Below are positions 10,800-22,559 of a stretch of 64,000 nt of DNA, piece after piece (position 1 is the stretch's first letter; the number at the start of each line of letters is the position of its first letter). The stretch spans positions 57,501 to 121,500 of the forward strand of contig WPIO01000167.1 of the NCBI GenBank assembly GCA_009760855.2, in the 5' to 3' direction. The stretch comes from Cristatella mucedo (Eukaryota; Bryozoa; Phylactolaemata; Cristatellidae). The notes beneath the pieces were generated by a model. The model saw only the letters and a program-made list of their open reading frames with translations, was not told the origin of the DNA and ran no database searches. The translations under genes were made by a program, and so were the position numbers.

Positions 10800-12050
10800 G
10801 TAGCCCCTCCCCCCCCCGTCGAGTAACGGCTGAGGGAGTGAAAATCGTCTGGGACGAAGGCCGTCCGGCTTTCTCGTCATTACAGTTATTTCTGCTCCCT
10901 GAGAAAAGACGCTCTCGAGGTTTGCAAATGCCAGGCCGGAAATCGGCTTTCGGAGCTTCAAAATATTTGGATAATTCAATATTCAATAATCGAGAAGCAA
11001 ATTTTGATATGCAAATATATTAAAATAACAATTTATTTATAAATAAACAAATAAAAATAAGTAAAATAAAAATAAAATATCGATTAAAAATATGAAATAT
11101 ATAATTAAAAATTACTAATAAGTATGATAACAAATCATTTCGATGGTTAAAAAATAAATCATTGACGCGTCGAAAATAAGGTAACTTTTGGAGCACCAAA
11201 TATTATTATTTCAGTAATATATGCACTTACAGTGTATGCTCAAATATCTGTAAAAAATTCCGATAGTTGGCTCATCCTGATTGATGAATTCAAACTTTTG
11301 ATATTCGCTCCGTGTCCATTGACTAGCGTCACTGTTCTAGCTTTGGGCGTTCGACTTTGTAGGCTGGAGTCCTGCGGCATATGTGAAGCACCAGAATGAA
11401 GATAGTCTTATAGCTCTATACTAAGGCAATTTATATTTTATCTTCTTTTAATTTACTTGTAAAAGAAAAATGTTCTAGTTTTCTCCTTACTTACCTCGTT
11501 AGTGCTATCAGTAAGCGCATACTCAGACGTTTTGCGGGAAATCGATCAGATAATAATTGTCGGCCGCTATGTATACGATGCCATTGTTGGCTCTCTGTTA
11601 ATATATAGGCTATCTAGTAAACGAGCGAGGACCTCCCTTTTTTTGTTCTGCGGCACACGGTTTCGCCGCGATATTGTATAGATAAAATCGTCGAATTAGT
11701 TTCAGCCAGAAATGCGCAATGCTTTTATGTATTATTATATTAGCTTAAGTATCAACACAATATTAAAATTACAATTTAAAGCCAATGTGCAGGTCGCCAG
11801 CATGTCATGAACAATGAGACATAGGGAGGGGTGTACACCTTCGGCAGGCAGACCCTATTATTTCCTGATGCTAGCTATACTCTTGAATTCTCAATTATTT
11901 GCTATGCGAATGAGGCTGCTAAATATCTTGACTTTAGAATTTGTTATTTCTAAGCTCCTTCCCCTCCATAACCTATAACCTATAACCTCCATAACCATAT
12001 CTCTACGAGACTTAGCTTAAGGCTCAGATAATGCATCCAATGGTTTTAAC
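10800..12050. other. AT-rich noncoding DNA
   Basis: A poly-C run occurs at about 10809, and very AT-rich sequence from 10980 to 11160. No lectin exon follows the mucin exon here, unlike copy 2. Confidence 0.5.
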
Positions 12051-12059
12051 ATGAATGTT

Positions 12060-12145
12060 TGCATTATACAATAAATGTAAAGCGCCCAGAGAGAGATTGA
12101 GTTCCCTGAGGGTGCTTTATCAAGTGCATTATTATTATTATTTCA
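12060..12145 (+). mobile_element. LINE-A 3' tail (solo)
   Basis: Well-preserved tail: AAATGTAAAGCGCCCAGAG, GAGATTGAGTTCCCTGAGGG, GCTTTATCAAGTGCATTATT. No upstream LINE sequence is seen. Confidence 0.7.
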
Positions 12146-12149
12146 GTCA

Positions 12150-13070
12150 TTCATCATTCAAGATACTAACTCATTTAAATATTTATGTAGCTAATAGGCA
12201 CCTCTTCAGTTTTGGGAAACTTACAGTGGATCAGTTGGGAAAGCAAACTACAGAAATATAGAGTCAGCCATATTTGTAAACTGTCTTTTTTAGCTCACAG
12301 CTTAAGTGTGGAAGGATTAAAGCTTTTTAGGCGAACACTTAGATTTAAAGCCTTTTTTCGAATGAAAATTCTAGCCAGTGCACCTTAATTACTATAGGAA
12401 ATAAATTTGAATGCTCGTAAATTTAACGGCGGTTTAGGCAGTTAAAGTAGGGATCAACATCTTGAAGATGCACATTCACCTTTTTATTTTTGGGCCCATG
12501 TGAGCATCTTAGTATTTGTGACTGCCGATTTTCAGTTTTTACAGTGAATATAACAAATTTACGGAACAACGGAGTCACAATTACTATTGACCTGCCAGTC
12601 TCAAAGCCACAAAATTTAGTCAGCTAACAAGTTATACTTCAGAGCTCTATATCATCAATTGTGTCAGTAAGTAAATGTGCTGACATCATCAGAATTTCTT
12701 AGAACACCAATACTTAAAATACTTAATATTTTTTCTCTACAAACATTATATTTCATTTTAGGTCTGGAATTCAAACGCTATATCAGCGTCGCAATTGTCT
12801 CACGGTATTCTAGTAACTCAGCAAACTAGCTTGCAGCTAAGTACGTCCTCGCTGGGATTCAACGCCGCTTTTCAAGACGAAAATTGTAGTTTAATAACCC
12901 AAAACAAGGTACAAGTGTCCCACCTGTAGTACAAGCAGAAAATTTTGCTCTGCAACAGTAATATACTAAAGTAGCTGTTAGCATTTTTGAAGTAGGGCAG
13001 GGAAGTCATAAAAAGTGACCAGCAGTCGGCACACAATATGAATATATATGTATATACATATACACACATA
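12150..13070. other. AT-rich noncoding DNA
   Basis: Nothing recognised. Confidence 0.4.
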
Positions 13071-13072
13071 TA

Positions 13073-13073
13073 C

Positions 13074-13165
<92 letters not shown>

Positions 13166-13184
13166 GTGTGTGCGTGTGTGTGCA
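13073..13184. repeat. (TA)n-(TG)n compound microsatellite
   Basis: About 25 bases of TA dinucleotides run directly into about 88 bases of TG with a few C substitutions at the 3' end. Confidence 0.95.
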
Positions 13185-13199
13185 TGATTATCTCATGGC

Positions 13200-14420
13200 C
13201 AATATCTCACCATCGAATCACAACTGTGTATAAATTGCTGTATAGACATTCCCAGTCTACAATCCACCAAGCTACGGGTTTCTGCTGGCCATGAAAACGA
13301 ACTTCTGTAAACCAGGACGCCCAGAAACTGTTACACTGTAAGATTTTCATAGAAGCTAGTGTGTTTCACCAGGAATTGGGTTTTTTTAAATAAGACCTTT
13401 GAAACTTTTGAAAACACATCGCTCATTTAGCCACATGGCCAAGCCGGACTAGAAAACACTGCAATGAAGACAGCGAAGAAACGTTGATTGGTGGAGCTCA
13501 ATTGACCATCAGATCATCATGTGGCACCTCGCCAAACGGCTAAGTGTAACGGGCACGGTGCTGCGACGGTGCTTTCGCTGGGCGAAGTCGAACAAACCAG
13601 TAATTGCGATGATGCCGTCAATGAGACGGTTCAATCATCTGTTGCATCCGAGCGCTCGCCGGTGGCTCGCGAGTCACCTGAGACTCAAGCTTTGTCGTCC
13701 GTCAGGCTCCGTCGTGACTAGGCGGACGCGGGGACGACCTCCGCCATCAGGGCTCTCCGCCGCCGAGGAGTGGCGCCTCAGCGCCACACTGCTTAGCTTC
13801 GTGGCAAAGTGACGCTGCTACTCTAAGTGTGGCCTCGGCGGCCGCCTTGCACTGGCGTCCGCCTTCGAAAGTGCCCTAATGGCTGCGAAAATCTCCCTGC
13901 TTCGATTGTTACTGGTGCTGCAGTCGCCTGTCAAGCGAGGGACGGCTCCACTTTCTTACCGACTCTTTCCGGTCGCCACGGGAGCTGACACAGCGGTTTC
14001 ACAGCGAACGCATTAAAAAACGGGCTCCGGAAAGCCAACCACGACGAAAATCCTTGAACGGATTCCATCTTCACCTAGGATTTTGACCGAGCCTGGACGC
14101 TTTTTTCTATGGAATCCTATAAAGCAACGAACCGTCGAGCAGAAACATGAATGTGACAGCGAACGTTACTGTTTGGCTACGGCAGCCACCGGTGCCTGAA
14201 ATGCTTTTAACACTTGTTGAAATAAAGTTCTCACTTCAGCGGCGCAGCTGTCTCGTGGCATTGTTGTCGCTCCGTCGGTCAGAAGCCAGCTTGAATACCA
14301 ACTCTCACTTGGGATCACGGCGGCTTTCCTGGATAGTACAGGTTTGTCAATTCAGCCAAACAACTCACCTGTCTACCGTCCGTTGTGTCTACTAAAGATA
14401 CCGCTCGAGAAGCAGGACCT
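13200..14420. other. Noncoding; GC-rich patch at 13500-13810
   Basis: The GC-rich patch supports two overlapping open frames of 66-97 codons. Neither has splice support or a recognisable motif. Confidence 0.3.
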
Positions 14421-14424
14421 AATT

Positions 14425-14615
14425 TTGGCTTAAATAAATAAAAAAAAGAATTCGTGTGCATAGCACCCCAAGTAAACTTAGTCTGTATTCAGCCACTTCA
14501 AATACGCCGGGGGCTCGAACTAACGACTTCAGACTTGATCTTGGTCGGGACCTTGATCGGGAGAGCTCCTTGACTGCTAATCCCAGCCATCTCAGCAGGT
14601 TGCACATAGGTAGGC
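14425..14615 (-). mobile_element. tRNA-derived SINE
   Basis: On the minus strand a tRNA-like head carries an A-box-like TGGCTGGGATTAGCAGTCAA. A B-box-like GTTAGTTCGAGCCCC lies about 60 bases further on, followed by an unrelated body. This is a pol III promoter layout without a foldable anticodon arm or CCA end, so it is a SINE rather than a tRNA gene. Confidence 0.5.
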
Positions 14616-14889
14616 GCATGTGGCTCTAAAAACGAACCATAAGTTGTAAGCCGAAGAGAGTAATTGCAGAGTTGAGTAAGATATAGTACTCAACGTAAAT
14701 ATATTTACGTAAATTTACTGCATTAAATATACTTGCAACCTGCTATTCTACCGTAGAGCCCTCTCAAAAGGACTGCTCAGTCAGCCGAGTAATAGCCACC
14801 GGGATAAAGCAAACTGACTGCAGAGAATGCCATAAAGAACGGTAGATTTTCATGTGTGATAGCGTGTGAATTTAGGTTTGAATAGCCTA

Positions 14890-15075
14890 ACGCTATTGCG
14901 CACTGACACTTTGCATGCTGCCACTAACTAAAATTTGCAAGCGGACCGTAGGCGTGCCACCTCCATCCAGGTTATACTTGTTGGCATTTTGCCAGTTGAC
15001 ATAATGCCAGCCCCTAGAAAGCGCCTACAAAAGATTGAGCTCTCTTAAGGTGCAATGCTCTTGTGTTATCGTTAT
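14890..15075 (+). mobile_element. Decayed LINE-A 3' end
   Basis: GCACTGACACTTTGCATGCTGCCACTAA-type 3' UTR remnants are followed by a weak tail (AAAGCGCCTA... GATTGAGCTCTCT...). Confidence 0.45.
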
Positions 15076-15147
15076 TAATTTAGTTATTACTGTAAATATC
15101 CACAGCGTCGCAGCGAGGTAAGCAGCAGCTAAATATTGCAGCTGGCT

Positions 15148-15552
15148 CTACGGCATAACCAAGATTCTGGTAGCCGTCATCGATGCGAGTTGTGGCGGCA
15201 GCATTGGCGCTCGCCGGACACCAACCTTCGAAAGTCGCCCGAGTCGCGCGAGCAACCGGATGTGCAGGCCTAGCAGCTCGCCGTAAGGTCCTGTGAGCTT
15301 AATGCGGCGTAACGAGCCACTCTTTCGCATAGTCCAGTCATGACTCGAAGCAGAATTGAAGCGGACGCACTGTCTCGCACGGTGGCGCTGCGATCGAATC
15401 GCACGTAACTCAGAAGTGGTCGCGGTTAATAACAAAAGGCTTCGGCAGTGGCGCAATAATGAAGCCGCTCGAATTGAGTCATTGTCCGGAAATGTCACCG
15501 CCGGAGCGAGAGCGAGCCGTGCAACGGCCACTAGCAACCAACATTCGAGCAT
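15148..15552 (-). CDS. Candidate minus-strand coding segment, lectin-like?
   Basis: A 134-codon ATG-initiated minus-strand frame starts with a hydrophobic leader (MLECWLLVAVARLALAPA). It contains LRRIKLTGPYGELLGLHIR, which resembles the central strand of F5/8C lectin domains (IxxIxIxN...LxGxxIxV). It is Arg-rich elsewhere. There is no splice confirmation, and it is opposite in strand to the other lectin exons. It may be coincidental. Confidence 0.22.
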   Translation of the reverse strand: MLECWLLVAVARLALAPAVTFPDNDSIRAASLLRHCRSLLLLTATTSELRAIRSQRHRARQCVRFNSASSHDWTMRKSGSLRRIKLTGPYGELLGLHIRLLARLGRLSKVGVRRAPMLPPQLASMTATRILVMP

Positions 15553-15599
15553 TCAGGTCATCATGACCAGCAGCACTTTACTTCTGCATACATCCTAAC

Positions 15600-16600
15600 C
15601 CCTGCCTTCCAACATTGATACATCGCGCGTAAGTAAAGCCGCAAGGGTCTCCCAATGCTCGTATCGCACTCGCACTTGCTGTGACTTTGAACCGACGAGC
15701 TGCGGCTGTTTAAGAAGTCGGCTCGCGGTCACGTGTCGTCGACCAGGTCAACGCCTGGCCGCAAGGCAAATGCAATTTTATTGCCGGAAACCTTTTCCAT
15801 CTCGCCTCCACTAACGCAGCGGCTAGAAGGGCGGCGCAGCCACGCCAACGTGCAGTAGCGGCTGGCAAGACTCGCCACAATGCGCTGTCTATCTATTCGG
15901 GAAATATTCACGAGTGCTGCACATGTGTGAGGTCAGCTTGTTTAGGGCCCCGGAACCAGCGAGGCAACGAAAGCAGAGCTGCCGCCACCGACGACCCGAC
16001 GTGGAATTGTCAGCAGAATTATTCGCCGTCGCTGTACCGTCGGGCTGCACTTACCCGTCCCTATGGATTGGCCGGATACCTGTGTTGGACCGGCTCTCAC
16101 ACTGCGCACGAGTATCCGGCTGAGAGAAAACAGAGGCGACGCCTGGTATTCCGGCCAAACGTTGGCGGCTGAGGCCGCGCTCAGCCAAGCTTGCACCTTT
16201 GTATGCCATCGCTAGAACGGAAGCGCCACCGCCGCCACCACGTCAACGGCGGCATAGAAGCGGCGCCGCACGAATCGATCGGAGAAGAGCGGAAGTCGGG
16301 CGAAGACGGAAGCAAGACTGAGGTCGATAGGCGGCGCTTGTGCAAATCCTATGACTTACTTGCCTGTTGTTTGTGCTAGGCATCCGGGGGTGAGTGCACA
16401 GAACGTGGGAGTGGCATTTTCGCAAGCGCCGCCGACATCGATGCCGCCACAGTAATAGCTGTGGCCACCGCCGCCGCCTCAGCCACACGGGCTTCTCCGG
16501 GATTGCAACGGCCTCCAAATTCCGGAGCCGTCTTAGTGGGCCCGTGTGATCTTTGATCGTCGGCTGCCACCCGTCAGCCGTAGGATCGCAGCCTAGCCTC
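15600..16600. other. GC-rich, second unit 5' part
   Basis: A donor-like CCGGG/GTGAGTGC at about 16387 matches the leader-exon donor at 4708. The preceding frame is closed by a TAG, so the leader appears broken here. Several overlapping open frames cannot be resolved. Confidence 0.3.
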
Positions 16601-16608
16601 GCTCTGCC

Positions 16609-16695
16609 ACCAGCTTGTTCGCCAGCGTGTTCGACAGCTTGTTCGCCAGTTCACCAACTTGTTCGCCAGTTCTGCCACCAACTTGTTCGCCTTTT
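16609..16695. repeat. Minisatellite, GTTCGCCAGC-type
   Basis: Tandem degenerate units of the type AGCTTGTTCGCCAGC. A similar array lies in the third unit at 26555-26675. Confidence 0.6.
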
Positions 16696-16849
16696 CCCTA
16701 TGGCCGCTCATGAGCTTAACAGCAGCGGCTTTGCAGCCGCGGAGCCTCACATCGCCAACCGCAATGACGTCGTATCTTGTCTACCGCCGCCACCAAGTGG
16801 TCTCACGTCACCGTCCTGCCATTTTGAAATTTCAAATGTTACCTCGTGT

Positions 16850-17030
16850 CAAATAGAAAGAGGTACAGCGAGTGAAAAACTTCCTACTAAATCGATGCCC
16901 ATTGATTCGTAAATTCGCATCACAGTTGATCGGCACGTAGTGATACCAAGCTGCAAATTACTCGTGCCTCTCGGCGCAGGAATTCAAAACGTCTACATAT
17001 ACCAAGATAGTCGTCAAAATTTAGAAATGA
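16850..17030 (+). repeat. Segmental duplication, copy 2 fragment
   Basis: Aligns with 7800-7980 and 27695-27860 through the shared ATCGATGC...GATTCGTA, CAGTGAT/TAGTGAT and later segments. Confidence 0.5.
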
Positions 17031-17069
17031 CCCACCAAATAAGTGATGCTGGATTTCTCTTGTACCATT

Positions 17070-17215
17070 GGAATTGTTTTTGCCCAGTGGTTAAGGTGCT
17101 CGCCACGACCAAGGCCTGGCCGTGGTCGTGGGCTCAAAACCCGTGCCATATGTAAAGCGCCTGAATGGAGATTGATTTTTCCAAAGGGCGCTATGCAAAT
17201 GAATTATTATTTTTT
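17070..17215 (+). mobile_element. tRNA-SINE with LINE-A tail
   Basis: A tRNA-like head (GCCCAGTGGTTAAGGTGCTC, then GTGGGCTCAAAACCC as a B-box) runs straight into the LINE-A terminal module (ATATGTAAAGCGCC, GAGATTGATTTTTCCAAAGG, GCGC...GCAAATGAATTATTATT). This is the classic build of a SINE mobilised by its partner LINE. Confidence 0.65.
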
Positions 17216-17691
17216 ATAAATTTTATCCTTTCTTTGGCGAATGCGAGTGCTGCCAAGTTAACGTGCATAAATGGAGGCCCCAATTGCTGGTCGACATCCG
17301 AACATCCAAGTCTCTTCTTGGTACACTCTGGCTAACGAATACAAGAAACCAAGGGCACGGGCTTTCCAATCGCGTGTCAGCTTTGAAGCCAAACTGCCTC
17401 GCCCTGCTGCCACTTGCACGCTTCGCTAAAGCTGTCAGTGAAGCTGAACGTCGTTACGAACGACTTCTGAAAATGGACTGGCTTTCATAATTTGCATTCG
17501 CCGTTTATTGAGAACCAAGCGCTTTTTCATAAAATCATCTCAGATTTGTATCTGATCGTCACATGTCTGAATAGCTTCCGGTCCGACGCATACACTCTTT
17601 GTCTGCTTAGTTTTTTGCATCAGACACAACTGCACGATGGTCGCCACCCAGCTTTCGGCTCCTCGTGTGGCTGCATGTTTGTCGTTTACAG

Positions 17692-18615
17692 GCGTCAGTC
17701 TGAAGCAGCCGCAGTCCAAGCCACTGTCTCCGCCTCTGCGGTCGATCGCAGCGACCATATCGACCGACCAGAATGCAATGACGACACAGCCTGCTTCAAC
17801 GACTCCAGCCGCGCTTCATGGTGCTGCGACCTCGGACTGCCGGTGGCCGACCAGACCAACTGCGTCAGCTGATCGTGCCACGACTCTGCCGATATCGTCG
17901 TCGCCCGCGAAACTGTCGGCACTGCAGACGATCGTCGACGCCGCAGGGGCATCCGCATCCACGGACAATTAGGTCGAGGTGACTCTCATCGGATCTTCCT
18001 CGGACGCACCGGCTTCCGGCGCAGTAACGGCGGCAGCGGCTCTCTCAAACAGCCCGGCGGCCGCCGTGCAGCCTGCTCAGCCTTCGGCGGTAATCGCGAC
18101 GACATCTATGACAACTGATTCGTCAACTTTGGCTGACACTCAACCGGCCGCTACAGCCACCGCAGTCGGGCTTTGAACTCTTGCAACTTCGGCGGCAGTT
18201 GAGTTAGTGACGCAGCAGGCTTGGCTGGCAGGGCCAGCTACATAAAATGGCCGCCTAACAGTCTCGACATAGCTAGCTACCGCAGCTTTTTTGTTGCATG
18301 CTGCCACTGCTGCAGCTACTGCGGCAGAAATTGCATCGCTCACTGTACTCGAGTCGTGACCGCTGACCGTGACTCTGTGGTCACGAATCCACTGACCGCG
18401 ACTAATCCGACCTCGACTTCCTTAACCAAGACCTGCCCACCTCGACTTCCTTAACCACGACTAAGCCAACCCTAGCTCTGCCCATCGCGGCTCAGACGGC
18501 AACGACTAAGCTGACACTGACTCCGCTCACCGCAGCGAAGAAAAATGGTTCTACCTCACCGATTACGCTGACCTTGACTGAGAAGGCCAGCTGTTCCTAT
18601 CAAGGTTAGTTAAGA
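17692..18615 (+). pseudogene. Thr/Ser/Ala-rich mucin-like exon, copy 2
   Basis: The exon starts after the strong acceptor GTTTGTCGTTTACAG, in phase 1, with GVSLKQPQSKPLSPPL. The frame is Ala/Thr/Ser-rich and closed by a TAG at 17970-17972. It continues in the same frame (..AAAVQPAQPSAVIATTS..) to a TGA at 18174. The segment VQPAQP(S/L)AV matches copy 1. The last 260 bases are Thr-rich (ATTKLTLTPLTAAKK) and end at the donor TATCAAG/GTTAGT. Two in-frame stops and frame changes suggest decay. An unseen intron is possible. The paired lectin exon follows at 19030. Confidence 0.5.
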
Positions 18616-19029
18616 AGGCAGACGGTGGGAAGCAAGGCTTGCAGCGCTGCAAGTAGCAATGTTGTTACTTGCCTTTCATTTAATAGATCTCAGCCTCTTC
18701 ATCCAAGTTCCTGGCTTTAACTCGTACTTGCAGTTAGAGCCATTTTGCTTGGATGCCGTCGCGTTTGGCAGCTCTTTGAGGACTCAAAACCAAGAATGCT
18801 TCCGCGTCCGGTCGCACACGCTCAGCATCGGCGGCACTCGCGGCACCCAGTAGGCTTGGGGCGCTCAGCTGCCGTGCTGGGGGGGGGGTGTTGGCAGTGC
18901 ACGAGAAGCCAGGTGTGAGTACGACCCTAGCGAACGGCTCGAAAACCAGAAGGGCAAGTAGCAGCGGCCCGTCGACCTGCCATCCCCTACTCTCGATACG
19001 CCCAACGCACCGGCGCTCTTTTGTTGCAG
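18616..19029. other. Intron-like spacer, mucin to lectin exon
   Basis: The preceding donor is phase 1 but the lectin exon begins in phase 0, so an extra exon should lie here. A donor-like CCAG/GTGTGAGT at about 18912 is the best hint. A poly-G run is at about 18878. Confidence 0.35.
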
Positions 19030-19274
19030 GTTTCATTTAGCTTACCGGCGCATGATTATGATTTGCACGTCGGCTCGAGCTCTACTCCTGTTTCCTGTTC
19101 CTTCGACGGCTCGCTGTGCGAGCACTTTACCGGACAGATGCAACTACGTCAGAATGTAGCCTTTAAGTGACCATCGTCTGCGGCTGGAAAAAAGCGCGCC
19201 TCCAAGTCGTAACAGCAGCATTTAATAATTACTTGAACTTTGCAGAGATGACCGTCTACGGAGTTTCGCTCTAG
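19030..19274 (+). pseudogene. Broken F-type lectin 3' exon, copy 2
   Basis: Strong acceptor TTTTGTTGCAG at 19019-19029. The frame reads VSFSLPAHDYDLHVGSSS, then FDGSLCEHFTG, homologous to 1031-1272. An in-frame TGA at 19168-19170 truncates it after 46 codons. A one-base deletion in the GRYV region then shifts the frame. The far end still resembles the intact copy at nucleotide level (GAGATGACCGTC(A/T)ACGGAGT) down to the TAG at 19272. It is therefore a clear pseudogene of the lectin exon, unless the truncated product is used. Confidence 0.6.
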
Positions 19275-19890
19275 CCGGTGTGACTGTCCACAAAGCGACC
19301 GTTGGAGCCGACAAGGTCACAGCTCCTTTGAAAGTCAACTCGTCGAGCGGTGTAACGTGGAGGCACTGGAAGCTGGCCAGGCTCGAAGGGCGCTTGACTC
19401 GCGCTCGAAAGTCGATGACCGACGGGGAAATTGAAGATGTCACAGAACAGTGTCTGCAATTGAAAGAGGCGCTGACAAACGCAAATACTAGGCGCATCCC
19501 GTGACCAGATCTGCTTCGCAATCAAACAGGCGCCAAGCTTGCTGTGGCAGTCGCAGCAGCAGAAGCGATTCGCCGAGCTCGGCAAGTTCGGCGAGCTCGG
19601 CAAACGGGACGCTCTGTTCCAGCCACCACGCGTGTGGATGCTTAGTTTCCAAAAATAAGTCTCAGCTTTGGTATTTTAAATCACGAAGAAACTCTAGTGT
19701 GAATGCAAGGGTAGCTACCATGCAGCACTATAGCTCACTACCATGACTTATTCCTGTGTTCATTTTGTAAAGTTAAGAAAGCACAGCTCCTTTCCCAGCG
19801 GATGCAGTGTTTGATGAGCTCCGGCGTTTGCTTTTAGCACTGTGCTTACCATTATAAATACGTCAATAGGATTAGTCAGCGTCCCAGTAC
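19275..19890. other. No confident gene
   Basis: A 74-codon plus frame at 19280-19504 is Lys/Glu-rich and helix-like (GEIEDVTEQCLQLKEALTN) but lacks any support beyond that. A GGCGAGCTC-type short duplication is at 19574-19607. Confidence 0.3.
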
Positions 19891-20655
19891 TCGGTGGTGT
19901 ATTTTGCTGCTACCCACGTCTAAGTTGGTTCATGCATTCGTGATATCTCGTCTCGACTTCTGCCATTCACTGCCTACTGGCCTACCAGCAGGTGCGATCA
20001 GGCAATTGCAGCTGGTGCCAAACTCTGCAGCTAGGCTTGTCTGTCGTGAGCGTCGCACTTGCCACATTACTCCACTTCTCGCCGACCAGCACTGGCTACC
20101 AGTTAAGCAACGGATTGACTTCAAGGTTTTGTCGCTCACTTTTAGGTCCCTTAATTCTATGGCTTCAGCCTATCTCTCGGACATTCTCCACCATCAGGCC
20201 AAGCATCGTACCACCCGCTTTTTGGAATCCAGCAGTCTAGAAATAACTCGTACAAACCTTAAATCTTTTGGAGACCAGGCATTTAGTTCGTATGCTAGCA
20301 AAGCCTGGAACTCCCTCCCGACCTGCGTCAGAACATCCTCTGACCTGACCACATTTAAAAGGAACTTAAAAACACACCTATTTAGGGCAGCATTTAGTGG
20401 GTCCCTGTGATTCGTCCTTCACGTGCTTATGCATGCTGACACCGTGCATGCTGCCACTTGCCACATTTGCATGCTGACCCTGTGCATGTCACTCCTAACC
20501 GTATTATTCAATTTGTTTGTTTTTCAAGCATGATTTTACTTACAATTGAATTGCATTTCCCTTTGCAGCAAATTTAAAGCGTTTAGAAAGAGATTAAGTT
20601 CTCTGAGGGCACTTTGTTAAGTACATTATTATAATTATTATTATTATTACTCGAC
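19890..20655 (+). mobile_element. LINE-A 3' half with RT C-terminal region
   Basis: This is a 5'-truncated copy of a CR1/L2-like non-LTR retrotransposon. The open frame 19904-20410 (168 codons) carries the typical C-terminal region after the reverse transcriptase core: SRLDFCHSLPTGLPAGAIRQ, ARLVCRERR, TPLLADQHWLPVKQRIDFK, AYLSDIL and AFSSYASKAWNSLPTCVR. It is followed by the 3' UTR (TGCATGCTGACAC) and the tail core (GAGATTAAGTTCTCTGAGGG) ending in ATT/ATA repeats. Of the copies here, it has the longest clean frame at this end. Confidence 0.85.
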
Positions 20656-20859
20656 GAAGTCCGGGGCTTGCCCATTCGACCCTGCTGTTGTGCCTTAAAA
20701 GCAATGGCCGCCAATTCTACTACCAGCGATCAAGTTCCACCAAGCATTGGATCAGCTCCTAGGGCTCGTAGCACCTACTCATCTGAGCGGCCATGGTGAT
20801 AGGGAAGAACAGAAGGACGCTAGAAGAGCCGTCACTTGATCCGACAACCGTCACCCGAC

Positions 20860-21316
20860 CTCAAGGCCCGCCACGGCTTGGCTCCTTCGTACCTAGCTGA
20901 ACTGCTGCATCAGTTTCAGCCTGTTCGCACCCTCAGGTCCTGTGTGGACAATAAATTAGCTGTCTCATTCCTCCGCTAAAGACAGTTGGCGACAGAAGCT
21001 TTAGCTCGGCAGGTCCTAGACTGTGGAACTGGCTTCCACAATACTTATGCACCGACATCTACTCTCCATCTACCGACTATAGCACATCTTTTTCAGCAGT
21101 CCTGAACTGCTACTTCTATGCTACTCACTACCTCAACTGCTCTCCTAACACTGCTATGCTTCCCACTTTCTCTTTGTTGCGTGAGACGAAGTCTGTTGGC
21201 TACCGAATGCGTACCGAAAGCCCCTTAGGCTGTGCGTGTACAAAACTCTCCTGCGTAACACCCACATGGTCTTTATGACTTTGTGGAGTTACAGACGGAG
21301 ATACATTACATTACAT
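20860..21316 (+). mobile_element. LINE-B 3' fragment
   Basis: The frame resembles LAPSYLAELLHQFQPV, FLRS and TKSVGYRMRTES, the end of a second non-LTR family. It closes with GTGGAGTTACAGACGGAGAT and an (ACATT)n tail. It is interrupted by small frameshifts. Confidence 0.7.
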
Positions 21317-21599
21317 ATAACCATTGGGTCATCGCCCTGCATTCCCACCTGCTCAGGCGATCGCAGCGGCTGCTATAGCTTCGCTCTCAAAATGTGACGG
21401 AAGATCGATCACTCCTTCTGCCTCTATCAATATTTGATTTTATTTTCGTCTATCTATATATCTATCTGTATACCTCTCTATCTATGTATCCATACATCTA
21501 TGTATGTATGTATGTGTGTATGTATGTATATAAGTATGTGTGTATGCAGTGTGTATGTATGTGGTGTGCATGTATGTATCTGTCTAAATATATATATTT

Positions 21600-21900
21600 G
21601 TCTCTTTCTTTCACTCTCACTCTCTCTCTCTCTCTCTCTCTCGCTCTCTCTCTCACTCTATCTCTCTCTTTCTCTGTCTCTCTGTCTCTGTCTCTCTGTC
21701 TCTCTGTCTCTCTGTCTCTCTGTCTCTCTGTCTCTCTGTCTCTGTCTCTGTCTCTGTCTCTGTCTCTGTCTCTGTCTCTGTCTCTGTCTCTGTCTCTGTC
21801 TCTGTCTCTGTCTCTGTCTCTGTCTCTGTCTCTGTCTCTGTCTCTGTCTCTGTCTCTGTCTCTGCCTCTGCCTCTGTCTCTGTCTCTGTCTCTGTCTCTG

Positions 21901-21932
<32 letters not shown>
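21600..21932. repeat. (TCTCTG)n hexamer microsatellite
   Basis: A CT-rich start gives way to about 30 uninterrupted TCTCTG-type hexamers (about 21724-21920) with a few GCCTCTG variants. Long spurious Arg/Asp or Leu/Ser/Cys open frames come from it. Confidence 0.95.
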
Positions 21933-21933
<1 letters not shown>

Positions 21934-22559
21934 TTCCAGGTCCTTGGCCCGCACAGCTGCGCTTTCCTTTCAAACTTTTTGCACAGCAGCTTTCGGTGGA
22001 ACAAAGATTTTCCTAGATTGCCGTTAGGAGAGCTCACACATAATCAGATAAGCTATGCTTACGAAGTCTCGGCGATTCCCAAAAGTGGCACAAGTTCGAG
22101 ACCGTCTCCTCAACAGTAACCTGTCGAATAAGTTAACCAGAGAAATGTTGGTGAGAGCACGAATGCTTTAGGAGAATGAGATTGCTGACAAAGTCTTTCA
22201 TCGTGCAAGTAAAAACATTACAGAGATATTGTTTAGTAGATTGCTGCTCATAAGTTTTCAGAATTTCTACCTCATTGGTTTGCTGCTTGAGAACTTTTGT
22301 GCATTTCTCAGATGTGCTGCACGAAAAGTTGTTTATTGCTGCCTACAATTTCCATATGCTCGCAGTGCCCAAATAATAGGCACGCAGCTGTGCCGTGGTA
22401 AGAAGAAAATGCATAACTGAGTTTGAAGTGCACCTAGGACCGGCAAGTTGAAGCTCGGTTTTTGTCAGCAGAGCCGCCTGAAATGCACGGACTCTAAATT
22501 ATCGATCGTGCATTCCTCACGTAACCACTAGATTCCCATCTGCTGCAGCAACTTCTGCA

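Noticed and set aside
21394-22119. Long Ser/Leu, Arg/Asp and Cys/Leu open frames on both strands
   Set aside because: They are produced by the CT and TCTCTG microsatellite, which is open in nearly all frames.
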